A stretch of 64,000 nucleotides of DNA from Cornus controversa (Eukaryota > Streptophyta > Magnoliopsida > Cornales > Cornaceae), in NCBI GenBank assembly GCA_026545225.1, contig CM048845.1, positions 86,145,033 through 86,209,032 of the forward strand, written 5' to 3'. Below the pieces are notes generated by a model. It searched no databases. It saw nothing but the letters and a program-made list of their open reading frames with translations, and had not been told where the DNA came from. This document shows, piece by piece, positions 33,478-44,339 of the stretch (positions within the stretch are counted from its first letter, which is position 1; the number at the start of each line of letters is the position of its first letter). Both the position numbers and the translations under genes were made by a program.

Positions 33478-35710
33478 TGAAATGCTTATCAGTCAATGGA
33501 CAGAACACTGAAAATATATGGGGCAATCAAGAGGCAGCTCGAATGTGTTATGCTGTCGCATTAAAGGGTACAGAACCTATCGAGGTAATTCCGGATGCAC
33601 AAGGCCCTTCTCAATAGCGATTAACAACATGCCATGAAAAGGAGGAAAACGAGGATGACCGACAAATTCACACCCCTGAAGACCTGCTGGTAGTGCAGAT
33701 AGATCCCACGGACGTGACCCGAACGAACCGGATAGGGTCCCATGCTACCCGTATAGAGTAAGAAGAACTCACACAATTGCTCTGTCGCAATATAGATGTT
33801 TTTGTGTGGGATCATACAGGAATGATAGGAATTCATCCCAACACAGCGTGTCACAGTTTGAACGTCGATCCAAATGTCAAACCTGTGAAACAACGCCAAC
33901 GACGATTTGCGCCTGAGCGCAATCGTATCATTGATGAAGAAGTGCAGAAACTGCTTAACACCGGTTTGATTCGGGAAGTGTATTATCCTAAATGGATTTC
34001 TAATGTGGTTGTCGTTCAGAAGAAAAATGGAAAATGGAGGGTGTGTATTAATTTTACTAACCTGAACAAAGCTTGTCCAAAGGATAGTTACCCACTATCG
34101 AAAATTGATCAAATGATAGACGCCACTACCGGTTATGAGAAGTTAAGTTTTCTGGACACTTACTCCGGCTATAATCAAATTCTGATAAATTCCAATGATG
34201 AGGAGCGAACATCATTCATCACCGAACGAGGCACCTATTGCTACAAAGTAATGCCCTTCGGGTTAAAAAATGCGGGGGCAACATTTCAGCGGATGGTTAA
34301 TAAAGTATTTTCCAAACAACTGGGGCACACTATTGAAGCTTACATTGACGATATTGTTGTTAAAATTTGAAAGAAAGAGGATCATAACAAAGATTTGCAA
34401 GAAGTCTTCGATGTGCTCCGAAGACATCGCATCAAGTTGAATCCCACCAAGTGTACGTTCGGGGTTACCGAAGGGAAGTTTCTGGGTCATATCGTTAGTC
34501 ATTCCGGGATAGCTGCTAGTCCAGAGCAAGCTAAGACAATTGTGAAACATCCTGAACCCAAAACCTTCAGGGATTTACAAGTATTAATAGGCAGAGTCGC
34601 AGCATTGAGCAGGTTTATTTCCAAGTTATCAGACAAGTGTAAACCCTTCTTTGAGGCTATCCGATCCAAGGGAAGGACCGTTTGGTGGGAGGAACAACGA
34701 ATCGCTTTGGCCAATCTCAAAAAACACATGTCCCATCCCCCTATTCTCACAGTGGCATCCGAGGGCGAGCGATTGTATCTTTACTTGGCAGTTTCCTCCT
34801 CATCTACCAGTGTGGTACTCCTAAGGGAAGAAGACCACAAGCAATACCCAGTCTACTATTCCAGTAGATCAATGACTGACCCTGAACAACGATACAATCC
34901 AACCGAAAAAGTTATTTTAGCTCTCGTTCAGGCAAAAAAGAAATTACGGCATTATTTCGAGTCACACCCCATTACAGTAGTGACTAACTGTCCTATCCGC
35001 AACATATTGAGCAAACCGGACATGTCAGGTCGCTTGTCTAGATGGGCCATAGAGCTTAGTTCCTTTGACATCACTAATGTTCCTCGAACAGCCATCAAAG
35101 GACAGGCTGTGGCTGATTTTCTCCTCGAATATGATGACGAAGAGCTTATCGAAAAAGCAAAAGAGCCCGAATGGAAAATGCACATTGATGGGTCCACCAA
35201 TCAAAAAGGGGTAGGCATCGGAATTGAAATACAAGCTCCCAAAGGATCCGTATTGCAGCAGTCACTTTGATTAGATTTTCTTGCGTCCAATAATGAAGCT
35301 GAGTATGAGGCCCTTATACACGGTCTGAAACTTGCCCGAGAATTACAAATACGCAATCTCCATGTTAGTTGTGACTCTCAATTAGTAGTCAAGCAACTGA
35401 TCGAAGAATACGCTATAAGAGATGAACGAATGCGTGCTTATCAAAATATGGCTCGGTCAATCATAACCCATATACCGGCATTTACCATAGTTCACATCCC
35501 TCGATCAGACAACCTACCTGCTGACAGTTTAGCTTATGCAGCTTCTCATGCTAACAGTGATCTGGTTCGATCAATTTCTTTGGAGGTTGTGAGTGAACCT
35601 AGCATATCATCTCTTATACAAGTTCTGTGCATCCCTACAGAACCAAGTTGGATGGATCCTTTGCGGATGTATCTTGAAGAGGGCTTGTTACCTCCGTCCA
35701 AAGAAGAACG
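33471..35710 (+). pseudogene. Reverse transcriptase, RNaseH and second RNaseH, broken
   Basis: Copies element RNA into DNA. All parts share one frame: a linker (33471-33800), RT with KWRVCINF, FLDTYSGYNQ and the catalytic YIDD (34341-34352), then RNaseH (YLYLAVSSSSTSVVLL to about 35080), then a second RNaseH beginning MHIDGSTNQKG (35178) with NNEAEYEAL and [11 protein letters not shown] double RNaseH is the Tat signature. In-frame stops: TAG 33615, TAA 33759, TGA 34368 (directly after YIDDIVVKI) and TGA 35268. Most fit C-to-T change in CGA or CAG codons. RT motifs themselves are intact. A frameshift near 35710 separates this part from integrase. Confidence 0.94.
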
Positions 35711-36886
35711 AAAAGGATACGTCTCGCTGCTCCTAAATATGCCATAATTCATGACCGATTATATCGGCGTTCATATTCCGGGCCTTATCTGCGATGTATA
35801 ACCCCTCAAGAGGCCCAACAAGTCCTTAATGAAGTTTATAATGGTGAATGTGGAAATCACTCAGGGTCTAGGTCCCTTGCTCACAAGATTCTTCTTCAAG
35901 GGTATTTCTGGCCATATCTGGCCAAGGATGCACAAAACCATGTTTTGAAATGTGACAAATGTCAAAGGTACACTCCTACCCCACATCAGCCCCCGGAGGA
36001 GCTCAATTTAATGACCAGCCCATGGCCTTTCGTAAGATGGGCTATGGATATAGTGGGCCCCCTGCCACGAGCTCCAGGAAACAAAAGATACATGTTGTTG
36101 GCCACCGATTACTTCACCAAATGGGTAGAGGGCAAGGCTTATGTCACCATCTCGCAAATGAAAGTACAGAACTTTATATGGTCCCATATTATCTGCAGAT
36201 TTGGACTTCCTGATTCAATTACAACAGACAACGGTACCAATCTTGCTGGGTCAGATATACAAACATTTCTAAAGAAGTATGGGATCAATCAGAAGAAATC
36301 TTCTCGGTCATACCCTCAGGGCAACGGACAAGCAGAAATAACCAATCGTACTATCTTCCAGTGCCTCAAGAAAAAATTGACAGACCGCAAGGGAAAATGG
36401 TTCGAAGAGCTTCCCAAAGTTTTGTGGGCATATCGAACAACCCCTAGAAGACCTACAGGGGCAACCCCGTTCAATCTTACATACGGTACCGAAGCCGTCA
36501 TACCAATCGAAATCAATTTGCCTACACTTCGTTTGAACAGTTATCAAGAGGAATACAATAACCGAGCGTTAGAACAAAATCTGGATTTACTGGATGAACG
36601 AAGAGAGACAGCTTTGATACGATTGGCCTCGTATCATCAGATGATTGCCAACAATTACAACAAGAGGGTCAAACCTCGATCATTTTCAGAAGGAGACTTG
36701 GTACTCAGGAAAACAGAGATAAATACTAAAGAGCCAAATGCGGGGAAGTTTGCTTCCAATTGGGAGGGACCATACGAAATCACAGAAGAGATTGGTAGAG
36801 GGGCATATCGTTTACGACGTGTCGAAGACGGAGCAAATGTTAAGCTCCCGTGAAATGCATCTAAATTGAGACAATACTATATGTAA
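35711..36886 (+). pseudogene. Integrase of the Tat-lineage element
   Basis: Inserts the DNA copy into the genome. The third frame, relative to the preceding RNaseH, reads HDRLYRRSYSGPYL, then the HHCC zinc finger (GNHSG...KCDKCQ) at about 35860-35965. The catalytic core follows with WAMDIVGPL, TDNGT and the glutamate in GNGQAE, all kept, then the GPY/F-type module NWEGPYEI. A TGA at 36851 replaces a codon eleven positions before the natural TAA (36884). It is the best-preserved part of pol: one near-terminal stop and one frameshift at its start. Confidence 0.93.
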
Positions 36887-37259
36887 ATTATGAACATGAA
36901 CATGTATAATAAAGATGAACATATGTTGATACTTTGTCATCTATATTGAACATCGAAGAGCAACACTGCCCGAAGGAATGATGCACCAACGGGATAACCG
37001 ATCGAAGTCATAAATCGAAAGGTTGAACTTATTGCTCTTAGAACAAATTCATATTGAACAAAGAACAGTATCGAACATAAACACAACATATCATATAAAA
37101 GGTATGAACGATCAACAATATCTTGACATTTCATATCGCACAATGATGGTATTTATAACTTAAACAAAAAGAGTTTTTTACATTAAGCAATTGTGCCCCA
37201 AATTCAAAATTTTCTAGCTTATAATACCCTAAACTTAAACGATCACATAATCCCAGTGC
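36887..37259. other. Spacer between pol and the antisense gene
   Basis: No coding potential. The two genes converge here, so both transcripts would end in this stretch. AATAAA at 36908 on the plus strand is a candidate polyadenylation signal. Confidence 0.5.
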
Positions 37260-39399
37260 TCAGGTCTGTGATTGCACCGTCTCTTGATCTTCAGCAGTCG
37301 CTTGGACATCAGGAATTGGTTGATCGCTAATAACCCCATCGTCTGGTCGCTCGATCGGCATTACCCCATCTGTACCTTCATTTAAGACCTCCTGAGCGGC
37401 TTCAGCTGATAAATCCGCTAAGATGGGCTTCAGTAAGTCACCAATAACTCCTTCCTCTTCGGTTATTTCTGGATCATCGTAACGACCTCCCACCACCTTT
37501 GACTCCTGATCACATTCTGCAGGACCACCTTTGTAGACAGGACTCTCAGATACTCGGTCTTCATAACCAGTCCTATAAGCCATAGCATTCCTCACTTGAC
37601 AGACACGAAACATCCTTCAAAAAAGAGCTTGCACAGCCACTTCCAACTTGTGATTGGCTTCAACGAGGGATTGATTAACTGCAGTGAGTTCGGTTACTCG
37701 AGCTTCAGCCACCTCCCTTTCCTTTTTTGCTTTGCCATAGGCATTGGAATACCTCCTCAATTTTTCATCTGACTTTTTGAGTTTGGCTTGTTCGGTCGTG
37801 ATTGCCTCCATTGTCGTCCCTAAACGTTCGGTCAATTTTGAGTTCTCTTCTTCTTCTCTTCTCTTAACACTCTCCAATTGGGTGGATGTAATCTCTAATC
37901 TACGGCACAATGTCATCGTAGCAAAATGTCTCTGCACAAATTCCAATACCAACAGTTAAACAAAATTTTCGGTCAAAGGACAATAACCATAAATAACTAC
38001 AAGTCAAAGTTCAAAAATTGAGCAAAACCTTTAAAGAACAAAGAGGGGCCATGTCCAAAAGCTCGATCAGGCTAATATCATCCATAGCCTTTAAATCCAA
38101 AGGAGGCCACATCCCCTGAGCGAGCGAACGGCAAGTATGAATGTCCCAGAAATTGGAGTCATTCACAGTCAATACAGCTCCATTTGATTTAGTTAAATGT
38201 GGCACCCATGGATCTGATGCAGGGGCCCTACCCGATCCCGAAGGAGAAATTATCGGTACACGCAATGAACTGCCCGATCCGTGAGTGATCGATCGAGAAG
38301 TACCTCCGGTAATAACCTTGCTCACCTTGATACGCTTTTGAACCTGTCCTTTTGACTGATCACTGATCTGGTGCGCCTCACCCATCACCCCCTTTCGCTT
38401 TGCAACCGGATCCGCTCGATCTGTAGCTGCAGGAATGAATGTGCTGCAGTCCTGTTCGGCCACCTTCTTGTTCTTAGATGTTCTGACTGTGATTGGAATA
38501 CTCATGTCTGTGGCCTCACTTGCTTGTTGAGCTATTAATTGTAAAATGTTAGGAACTACCAGATCTTTAGCGCTCGAACGATCAGACCAAACTTTAAACT
38601 GTAAAGTCTTCACTCGGCTACTTTCTTCCGCTGTTGGTATGGCAAAATCGTAATCTGCACGAGCCAGTTACATGATTAATATTGCTCAAACATGATCAGT
38701 TAAAAACACATAGATTATAAGCAGAAATATTACCTAAATGGCCAAACTTCTTAGGAAGAGGGAACTTTTTTGAGCTTGGCACACTCCAATCCCCTCCTAC
38801 CACCACTAATTTCCCTTTCCACCCCTTATCCAAAGAAGGTTTGTCAGTACATATCGCCCTACGAGGCTTAGGAAATAAATGGTATCGATTTCGTTCATCC
38901 TTTATTCTCACAACCCGATAACACATCATCAAGTCATCAAAATCTAAATTTAAGGAACGAGTACAGTTTAAAGCTAATAAACAGGACACCACCCTAAAAA
39001 GTTTGGGTTTACTTGCAAAGGTGCAAGACCGATTGTGTTCAAAACCAAATAATAAAAGGGATGAAGAGGAAAACGCAAAGCAGGCAGGTGACCTACAGAT
39101 AGAAGAATTTCTCCCTCGTTCACACCCTCACTCGAACGAAAGTTATAGGTGCTCGGGTAATGACATAACGACACCTGGCTGGGAATTTCCCTATCCCTCT
39201 GAAGTTTCGCCAAACTAAACCTATTATTCCTACCTTCTAAGTCAGATGGCACCAGATCCTCAGGTCTTACATTTCCAATCTGTTCCACTGATTTAGAAGT
39301 TGTACCAGCCTCACCTCCATCCCCCGAAACTGACCTAGACTCACTACTACTACCACTGGTAGATTCACTACCACTCCGAGAACTATTGTCTTCCCCCAT
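37260..39399 (-). pseudogene. Antisense accessory gene of the Tat element (two introns)
   Basis: Three exons on the minus strand: 39399-38734, 38654-38029 and 37931-37260. The introns are 79 and 97 bp with GT..AG ends, and both junctions keep the frame (FGHL/DYDFAIP and CSLK/RHFATM). The product of about 655 residues starts with a Ser/Gly/Glu-rich stretch and goes on to a domain with RFPLHPFYYLVLNTIGLAP, which I recognise as the 'putative gypsy-type transposon' family (PF04195). A basic Ser-rich middle, a long coiled coil (SVKRREEEENSKLTERL and after) and an acidic tail follow. Extra antisense genes are known from Tat/Ogre elements; their function is unknown. Lesions: a frameshift near 38985, compatible with loss of a GTGG repeat unit, and a TGA at 37617-37619 after the coiled coil. 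Confidence 0.85.
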
Positions 39400-39752
39400 C
39401 TCCTATTATATCAGCACAATCTGAATCTGAACGATTAAATAAAATAAACCAATCAAAACAAACACTGACCTCTACAAATGACGCCGAGTGATATTTCTGA
39501 TTTACAGAGCGTTCTGACCAAAGTAAAAGGTTAAAACCTTCCTGGTTTTGCCTTTATATAGCACCACCCTGTGTCAATTCCAAGATTTCCTCGAAAACTC
39601 AAACATCCAGATTGTTCTAACGTATCACGCCACCCTGCGTAATATCCGAGATTTCCTCGAAAACCCAATCGTCCACATTGTTTCAACTTATTGGGCGAAA
39701 CATTAAATATAAATTTCCTTTCATTTTTCCTTCCAAAAATGCAAGGTAAATT

Positions 39753-39763
39753 TAGGGGCAAAG
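39753..39763 (+). other. Polypurine tract
   Basis: TAGGGGCAAAG, directly before the 3' LTR. Confidence 0.8.
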
Positions 39764-40249
39764 TGTGGGCCAAAATAATGACCCAGGATAAAAAAAGATC
39801 GAACAGGCCCAATCAGACCCAAATATGCAAATGATGGGCTGGGCCAGGATAAAAAAGATTGAACAGGCCCAATCAGACCCAAACACACAAATGATAGGCT
39901 GGGCCAGAATAATAAAAGACAGAACAAACCTAAGTAGACCATGAACAACACTTTATATAGACCAATAGAGATCTGACACAACACCCATACTCCCACCTCT
40001 TGCTTGGTATGATTTGAACGATCTACTCACCAAGGATAAAGACAACCGAGGATAATGATTAAAGGCAAAGTCATCATTATCATGCCACCTCATGCTCGAG
40101 AAGGTAATATAAAAGAAGAGAGACCCCATTGTAAAGAGGAGGAATTTTTGGAAATAAAATAAAACAGAGAATATTCATATCAATAACATCTGTTCTTTGA
40201 CTATCAATTTTTGATATTATTATTCTACGAGTTTATATTTTTTGACACT

Positions 40250-40253
<4 letters not shown>
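39764..40253 (+). repeat. 3' LTR of the Tat-lineage element
   Basis: 490 bp, about 97% identical to 31016-31504, followed by the TATAT duplication. Confidence 0.95.

Positions 40254-40282
<29 letters not shown>
40254..40282. repeat. (TA)n tract, target of the gypsy insertion
   Basis: Continues the shorter AT run at 31006-31015 on the other side of the element. Confidence 0.85.
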
Positions 40283-40284
<2 letters not shown>

Positions 40285-42190
40285 AACTGAAGGTGTCAGA
40301 GTTCAATGCAATAACTTTTGAAAGATTATAAGTTTTTCCATAATATAACTGTGTAATCAAGCCTGCCTAATTAATTGCTAATAATTTCAAGAGAATAAGA
40401 AGGAAGCCACCAGGGAAAGAGACATAGATAAATGTCTACTTTTGTTAAATGAACTTGGGTATGCGTTGCTATGGAAGAAGGGCTAATTCGAATTCTTGAT
40501 AGCCTGAGCTCTCGAACGGTATTACTAATTGTTTATTTGATAATTTATAAAAAAAATTTATATTAAAAAAAAATGTAATATTAATATTTTTAAATTAAAA
40601 TATGCTGATAGTAATTTTAGTAAAATCATAAATGAGTTTGGTTAGCTGCGGGTAAGGTTAAATTTAATCTAAGGGTGACTAGTGGATAAATTCAGATCAG
40701 TACTATATATATCTATTAACTGTAATTTAAGATGAGGTATTAAATGATTTGGTGAGTCGTAGGTGAATTTCACACTAGATTCAATGCATTAAAGGTTGTT
40801 CTTTTATCGACTGACGGACGGTGGAGAAAAAAAGTGGATACACATTTAAACCATGCACGTGTAGGCGTTTAGTGGTGGCAGATTATCAATGATGTGGCCC
40901 ACCTCTGACACGTGGTTTGGATAACCCTGGACCACGATAACGCGGAGGTCGGCAGCTTTGTCTTCTTTCTTACTTGAAAAATATTTTTCAACGCAAAATG
41001 AGCCCACTGGATAATATAAAATCAATGTTCTCGGCAAAAAGTTCGGACACTGAATACGGATTATGATAATACAAAAAATTTAAAAAAATAAAATATAAAT
41101 ATAACAAAAATAAGTCAAATAAATAAAAATATAATATTATATATAAAATATTAAATTTTATTCTTCAATTATATAATAAATATACCTAAAACAATTATAT
41201 AAAATATAGGAAGTTAAAATTTAGAAATCTTTTATTTTTTCTAATATTTTTAATAATGACTAGCTTGAAAATTTTAAAAATATTTTTGTTTTATTATAAA
41301 GTGACCATTGTTTTTTAACCTATAAAGTTTTTAATATTACAATCTCAACATCATTTTATAGAACAAGAAAATATAAATTGTTTCGAAAAGTATTCTAAAT
41401 GTATTTTAAACGTATTATTGCGTATTTCAGTCGTATTTCTCGCATATCACAACTGTATTTGATATTCAAAAAAATAATTTAAAAAAATGGGATACTTTTT
41501 TTAGTTCAATATGTATCTCACACCTCTGATATAACTTATATTAATTTGAATGGACCATTAGCTTAGATTCCATAAAAAATAAAAATAAAAATCCCGGTTA
41601 GATTTCATAATTTACTTCAGGAACTAAGGTGGTGCTCTTTTGACAAGCTCGAGTCACTCCATATCAAATATTGTCTCAGTTTTTCTCAAATTCTTTTTAT
41701 ATTTGACTTTTTTAATAAATTAAACACCTTTTTAAAGAATAAATTAAACAAATTGATATTTTTATTTTGTACGATGATAAGACAAAAAAATTTTAAAAAT
41801 AAAAGATGGATACGGCATGGATACGTCAAAAAATATATAATATATATATATAAATAAATTTTTATTATTTTATTCATTAAATGAGGAATGAAATCACTAA
41901 ATTTTAGAGTTAAATGTTTGTTATTTTTCTTTTTTTTAATTTTATATTATTTTTTAATTAATCCATAATATATTATGAATTGCATTAAAACTCATTCTTT
42001 TAAAAGATATTTACAAATTCATTTTGACATGTTCTAAAAGTGTTCAAAACGTGTCTTTGTTGTATCTAACTACAAAATAAAATATTTAAATATTAGGACA
42101 CATCCCATGTCTAATAGGTATTCAGATCGGACTACCACAACACTCCTAAGCGAAGTATCCGTGCTTTCAAGATGTTCAACTAGTGGGTCT
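40283..42190. other. Intergenic DNA with G-boxes and an old repeat
   Basis: No gene supported. G-box-type sites lie at 40855-40862 (GCACGTGT) and 40907-40915 (GACACGTGG) in a GC-richer patch (40840-40970). From 41805 to 42180 lies the uninterrupted relative of the repeat that the 3.4-kb element entered. 'gaatacggattatgataatac' near 41050 and a matching stretch near 41390-41470 may be a further, worn relative. Confidence 0.45.
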
Positions 42191-42195
42191 GCCTA

Positions 42196-42592
42196 ATGCT
42201 CCGTTTGGTAGGAATGAAGAAAATTGGATGAAAGAGATAGAACGAGGGATCAATGAGACATTCTTAGAGAAAATATTGGGTTCTTTCCTCTTTTTGTTTG
42301 GTTAGATGAGAGAGAGAAAAATCAGATAATACCTTATTTTGTTTGTTATGAGAAAATAAAAGAAAAATAAGAAAAGTTTTGTTATTTAAAACATTTATAA
42401 TATGATTGATTTTCTTTCTTTTTGTCTTTTGTCCAAATTTGGAGGAATAAAAATTTGTGAAAGAAGAAAGATGGCTCATCTATCCTACTACTTTTCTTCT
42501 CTGATTGCATCTCTACCAAATAAAGAAAATTTGAGTATTCCCTCCTATCTTACCTCCATCCATATTCCTTTCTTCCTACCAAAAAAATCATA
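42196..42592. mobile_element. MITE-like element with GGTAGGAA ends
   Basis: The left end TTTGGTAGGAATGAAG pairs with the reverse complement of the right end (TTTGGTAGGAAGAAAGG). No target duplication was found. The open frame at 42402-42593 lies inside and is not called. Confidence 0.55.
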
Positions 42593-43329
42593 AGTTCACT
42601 ATAAATTGAGTAGAAATTCTCTCCAATAAGAATTTTTCTGTAATCATTCAGTGACAACATTTGTAACTATTTGTAATAATTCACCTTATTAAAATGAGTG
42701 ATATTAATATTACTTATTTTAATTATGTGAATTATTAGTTATCAGTGTCGCTGTGTTACAACACGACTTAAAATAGTAATAAACATTGTTGATAAGGTTT
42801 GGGTCCATAAATTTTAGTCTTTAAATCCGCCTTGCGGACCTGCGGTAGTCTCTATCCAAGTGGACCAAACTAATTGATCAAATACTAAACAATTGATCGA
42901 GGCATGTAGCGTGCCACGTGTAACTACTTGCGGTTCCCACGCGTGGACTCTAATTTAAACTAAGTCGTGCAATTTGCTTTTGCACAAGGAATATTTTGCA
43001 ATTGGCTCAAAGTTAAAATGTACTTAAATGAAAACGCGCAAGAGCAAGAAAAAGAAAAAGAAAAAGAAAACGAAAGAGAGGACGAGTGTGGTCCGTGTGG
43101 ACTTGAGGAACACGTATCATGTGCACAGTCGGCCGACAGCGTGTGACAGGAACGGGCTGAAGCCCGTGGGGTCTTACTCCCAACTGACGAGTAAATACGG
43201 TTCACTATCGCTGTCCATCAACTCATCAAATATTTTCTATACCGCGTACTGTCACGTTATCACAATCTAATACATGTTGCAATATGATTGGATAAATGGA
43301 GTCCAACCTTTCTGTAAAAAAATAAAATA
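42593..43329. promoter_or_regulatory. Intergenic DNA with an ACGT-element cluster
   Basis: GCCACGTGTAA (42913-42923), CCACGCGTGG (42937-42946) and AACACGTATC (about 43109) lie within 200 bp in a GC-rich patch (42830-43220). Such ACGT cores are bound by plant bZIP and bHLH factors and are common in ABA- or light-regulated promoters. I could not find a gene beside it; the flanking open frames are low-complexity (Lys/Glu or Ser/Phe repeats). Confidence 0.3.
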
Positions 43330-44244
43330 GGCAAAAGATTCAAAATATTTTAAAAAGGTGAAATAAATTCTTCTATACTATATTTTGAATTATATTACAC
43401 TTTTATTTTTGTAAAAGTGAACAGATTATTTTTTTTGCACATATTTTTTTTATATGACTATTTTACCATTTATATTATTATAAAAAATAGATAAAAAAAG
43501 TTTATTTTATAATTTTTTTTTACCTTAATAAAAAAAAGATGAATTTTTTTTTTCGTGAAATTTTTTTTCGAAAAAGAAACTAAAAGTTCACAATTTCATA
43601 ATAAAATTTTTGATTTTTATTTTGTCTTTCGGAAATTGTTCCATTAGAAAGAGAGGATTTTTTTATATTAAGTTTTTCTTTACCTTAATAAAAAAAAAGA
43701 GGAGCTATTCTTTTCAAAAATAATTTCCAGGGGAAAAAACTAAATATGCACAATAATAAAAAAATTTGGATTTTTTTTTTGTTTTTTTGAAAGTTGTTTT
43801 ATTTTCATAAAATTACTCTCTTTCTAATGGAAAAAATTCCGGAAAACAAAAAAAAAATCAAAAATTTCTATTAAGTAATTGTACATATTTAGTTTTTTTC
43901 CCGAAAAAAAACTTAATATAAAAAACCCCTCTCTTTCTAATAGAACTTTTTTATAAAAAAATCCAAATTTTTTATTATGTAATTATGCATTTTTAGTTTT
44001 TTTCCTAGAGAAAAACTCATCTTTTTTATATCAAGGTAACAAAAAAACTTAATATAAAAAAACCTCTATTCTCTCTATTTTTTTATTTTTTATAATAATG
44101 GAAAGGATAAAATGGTCATAGAAAATGATAATATGTACAGAAGGAGTAATTTGCAAATGTGAGAGTGTGATATGATCCAAAATATAGCACATGGGATTTT
44201 ATTGCATATTTTTAAAACCACAGAGGGGTTTTGAGCCATTTTCT
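43330..44244. mobile_element. Mutator-like MITE with long inverted repeats, 9-bp duplication
   Basis: The arms pair across a centre near 43790. Shared blocks include 'tttctaatgg/ccattagaaag', 'actaaa.atgcacaat' and 'aaaaaacttaatataaaaaa' and their complements. The outer ends GGCAAAAGATTC and AGAAAATGGCTC pair only in part. AATAAAATA stands on both sides (43321-43329, 44245-44253); 9 bp is the Mutator-type length. Confidence 0.72.
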
Positions 44245-44339
44245 AATAAAATAAAATAAAGTCCAATCTGAAATATTGAAGTGCACTATATCTATATGTA
44301 CCATGAAAGAGGATGTGAAATGAGGACCACTTATCGACT

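Larger units (their letters stand above)
31016..40253 (+). mobile_element. Full-length Ty3/gypsy retrotransposon, Tat lineage
   Basis: 9238 bp with 489- and 490-bp LTRs (TGTGGGCC..TTACA), 5-bp duplication TATAT on both sides (31011-31015, 40254-40258), a primer-binding site and a polypurine tract. Order: gag, protease, RT, RNaseH, second RNaseH, integrase, then an antisense gene. The second RNaseH (archaeal type) and the extra gene at the 3' side mark the Tat lineage. The LTRs differ at 14 bases and one 1-bp gap (hand count), about 3%, so the insertion is recent relative to the others here. At least seven in-frame stops and two frameshifts break gag-pol, so it cannot move by itself, but the LTRs, primer site and polypurine tract could still work with proteins from elsewhere. 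It sits in a (TA)n tract. Confidence 0.96.

Noticed and set aside
42960-43270. Open frames on both strands with Lys or Ser/Phe repeats
   Set aside because: Low-complexity (gaaaaa)n translation, no conserved motif.
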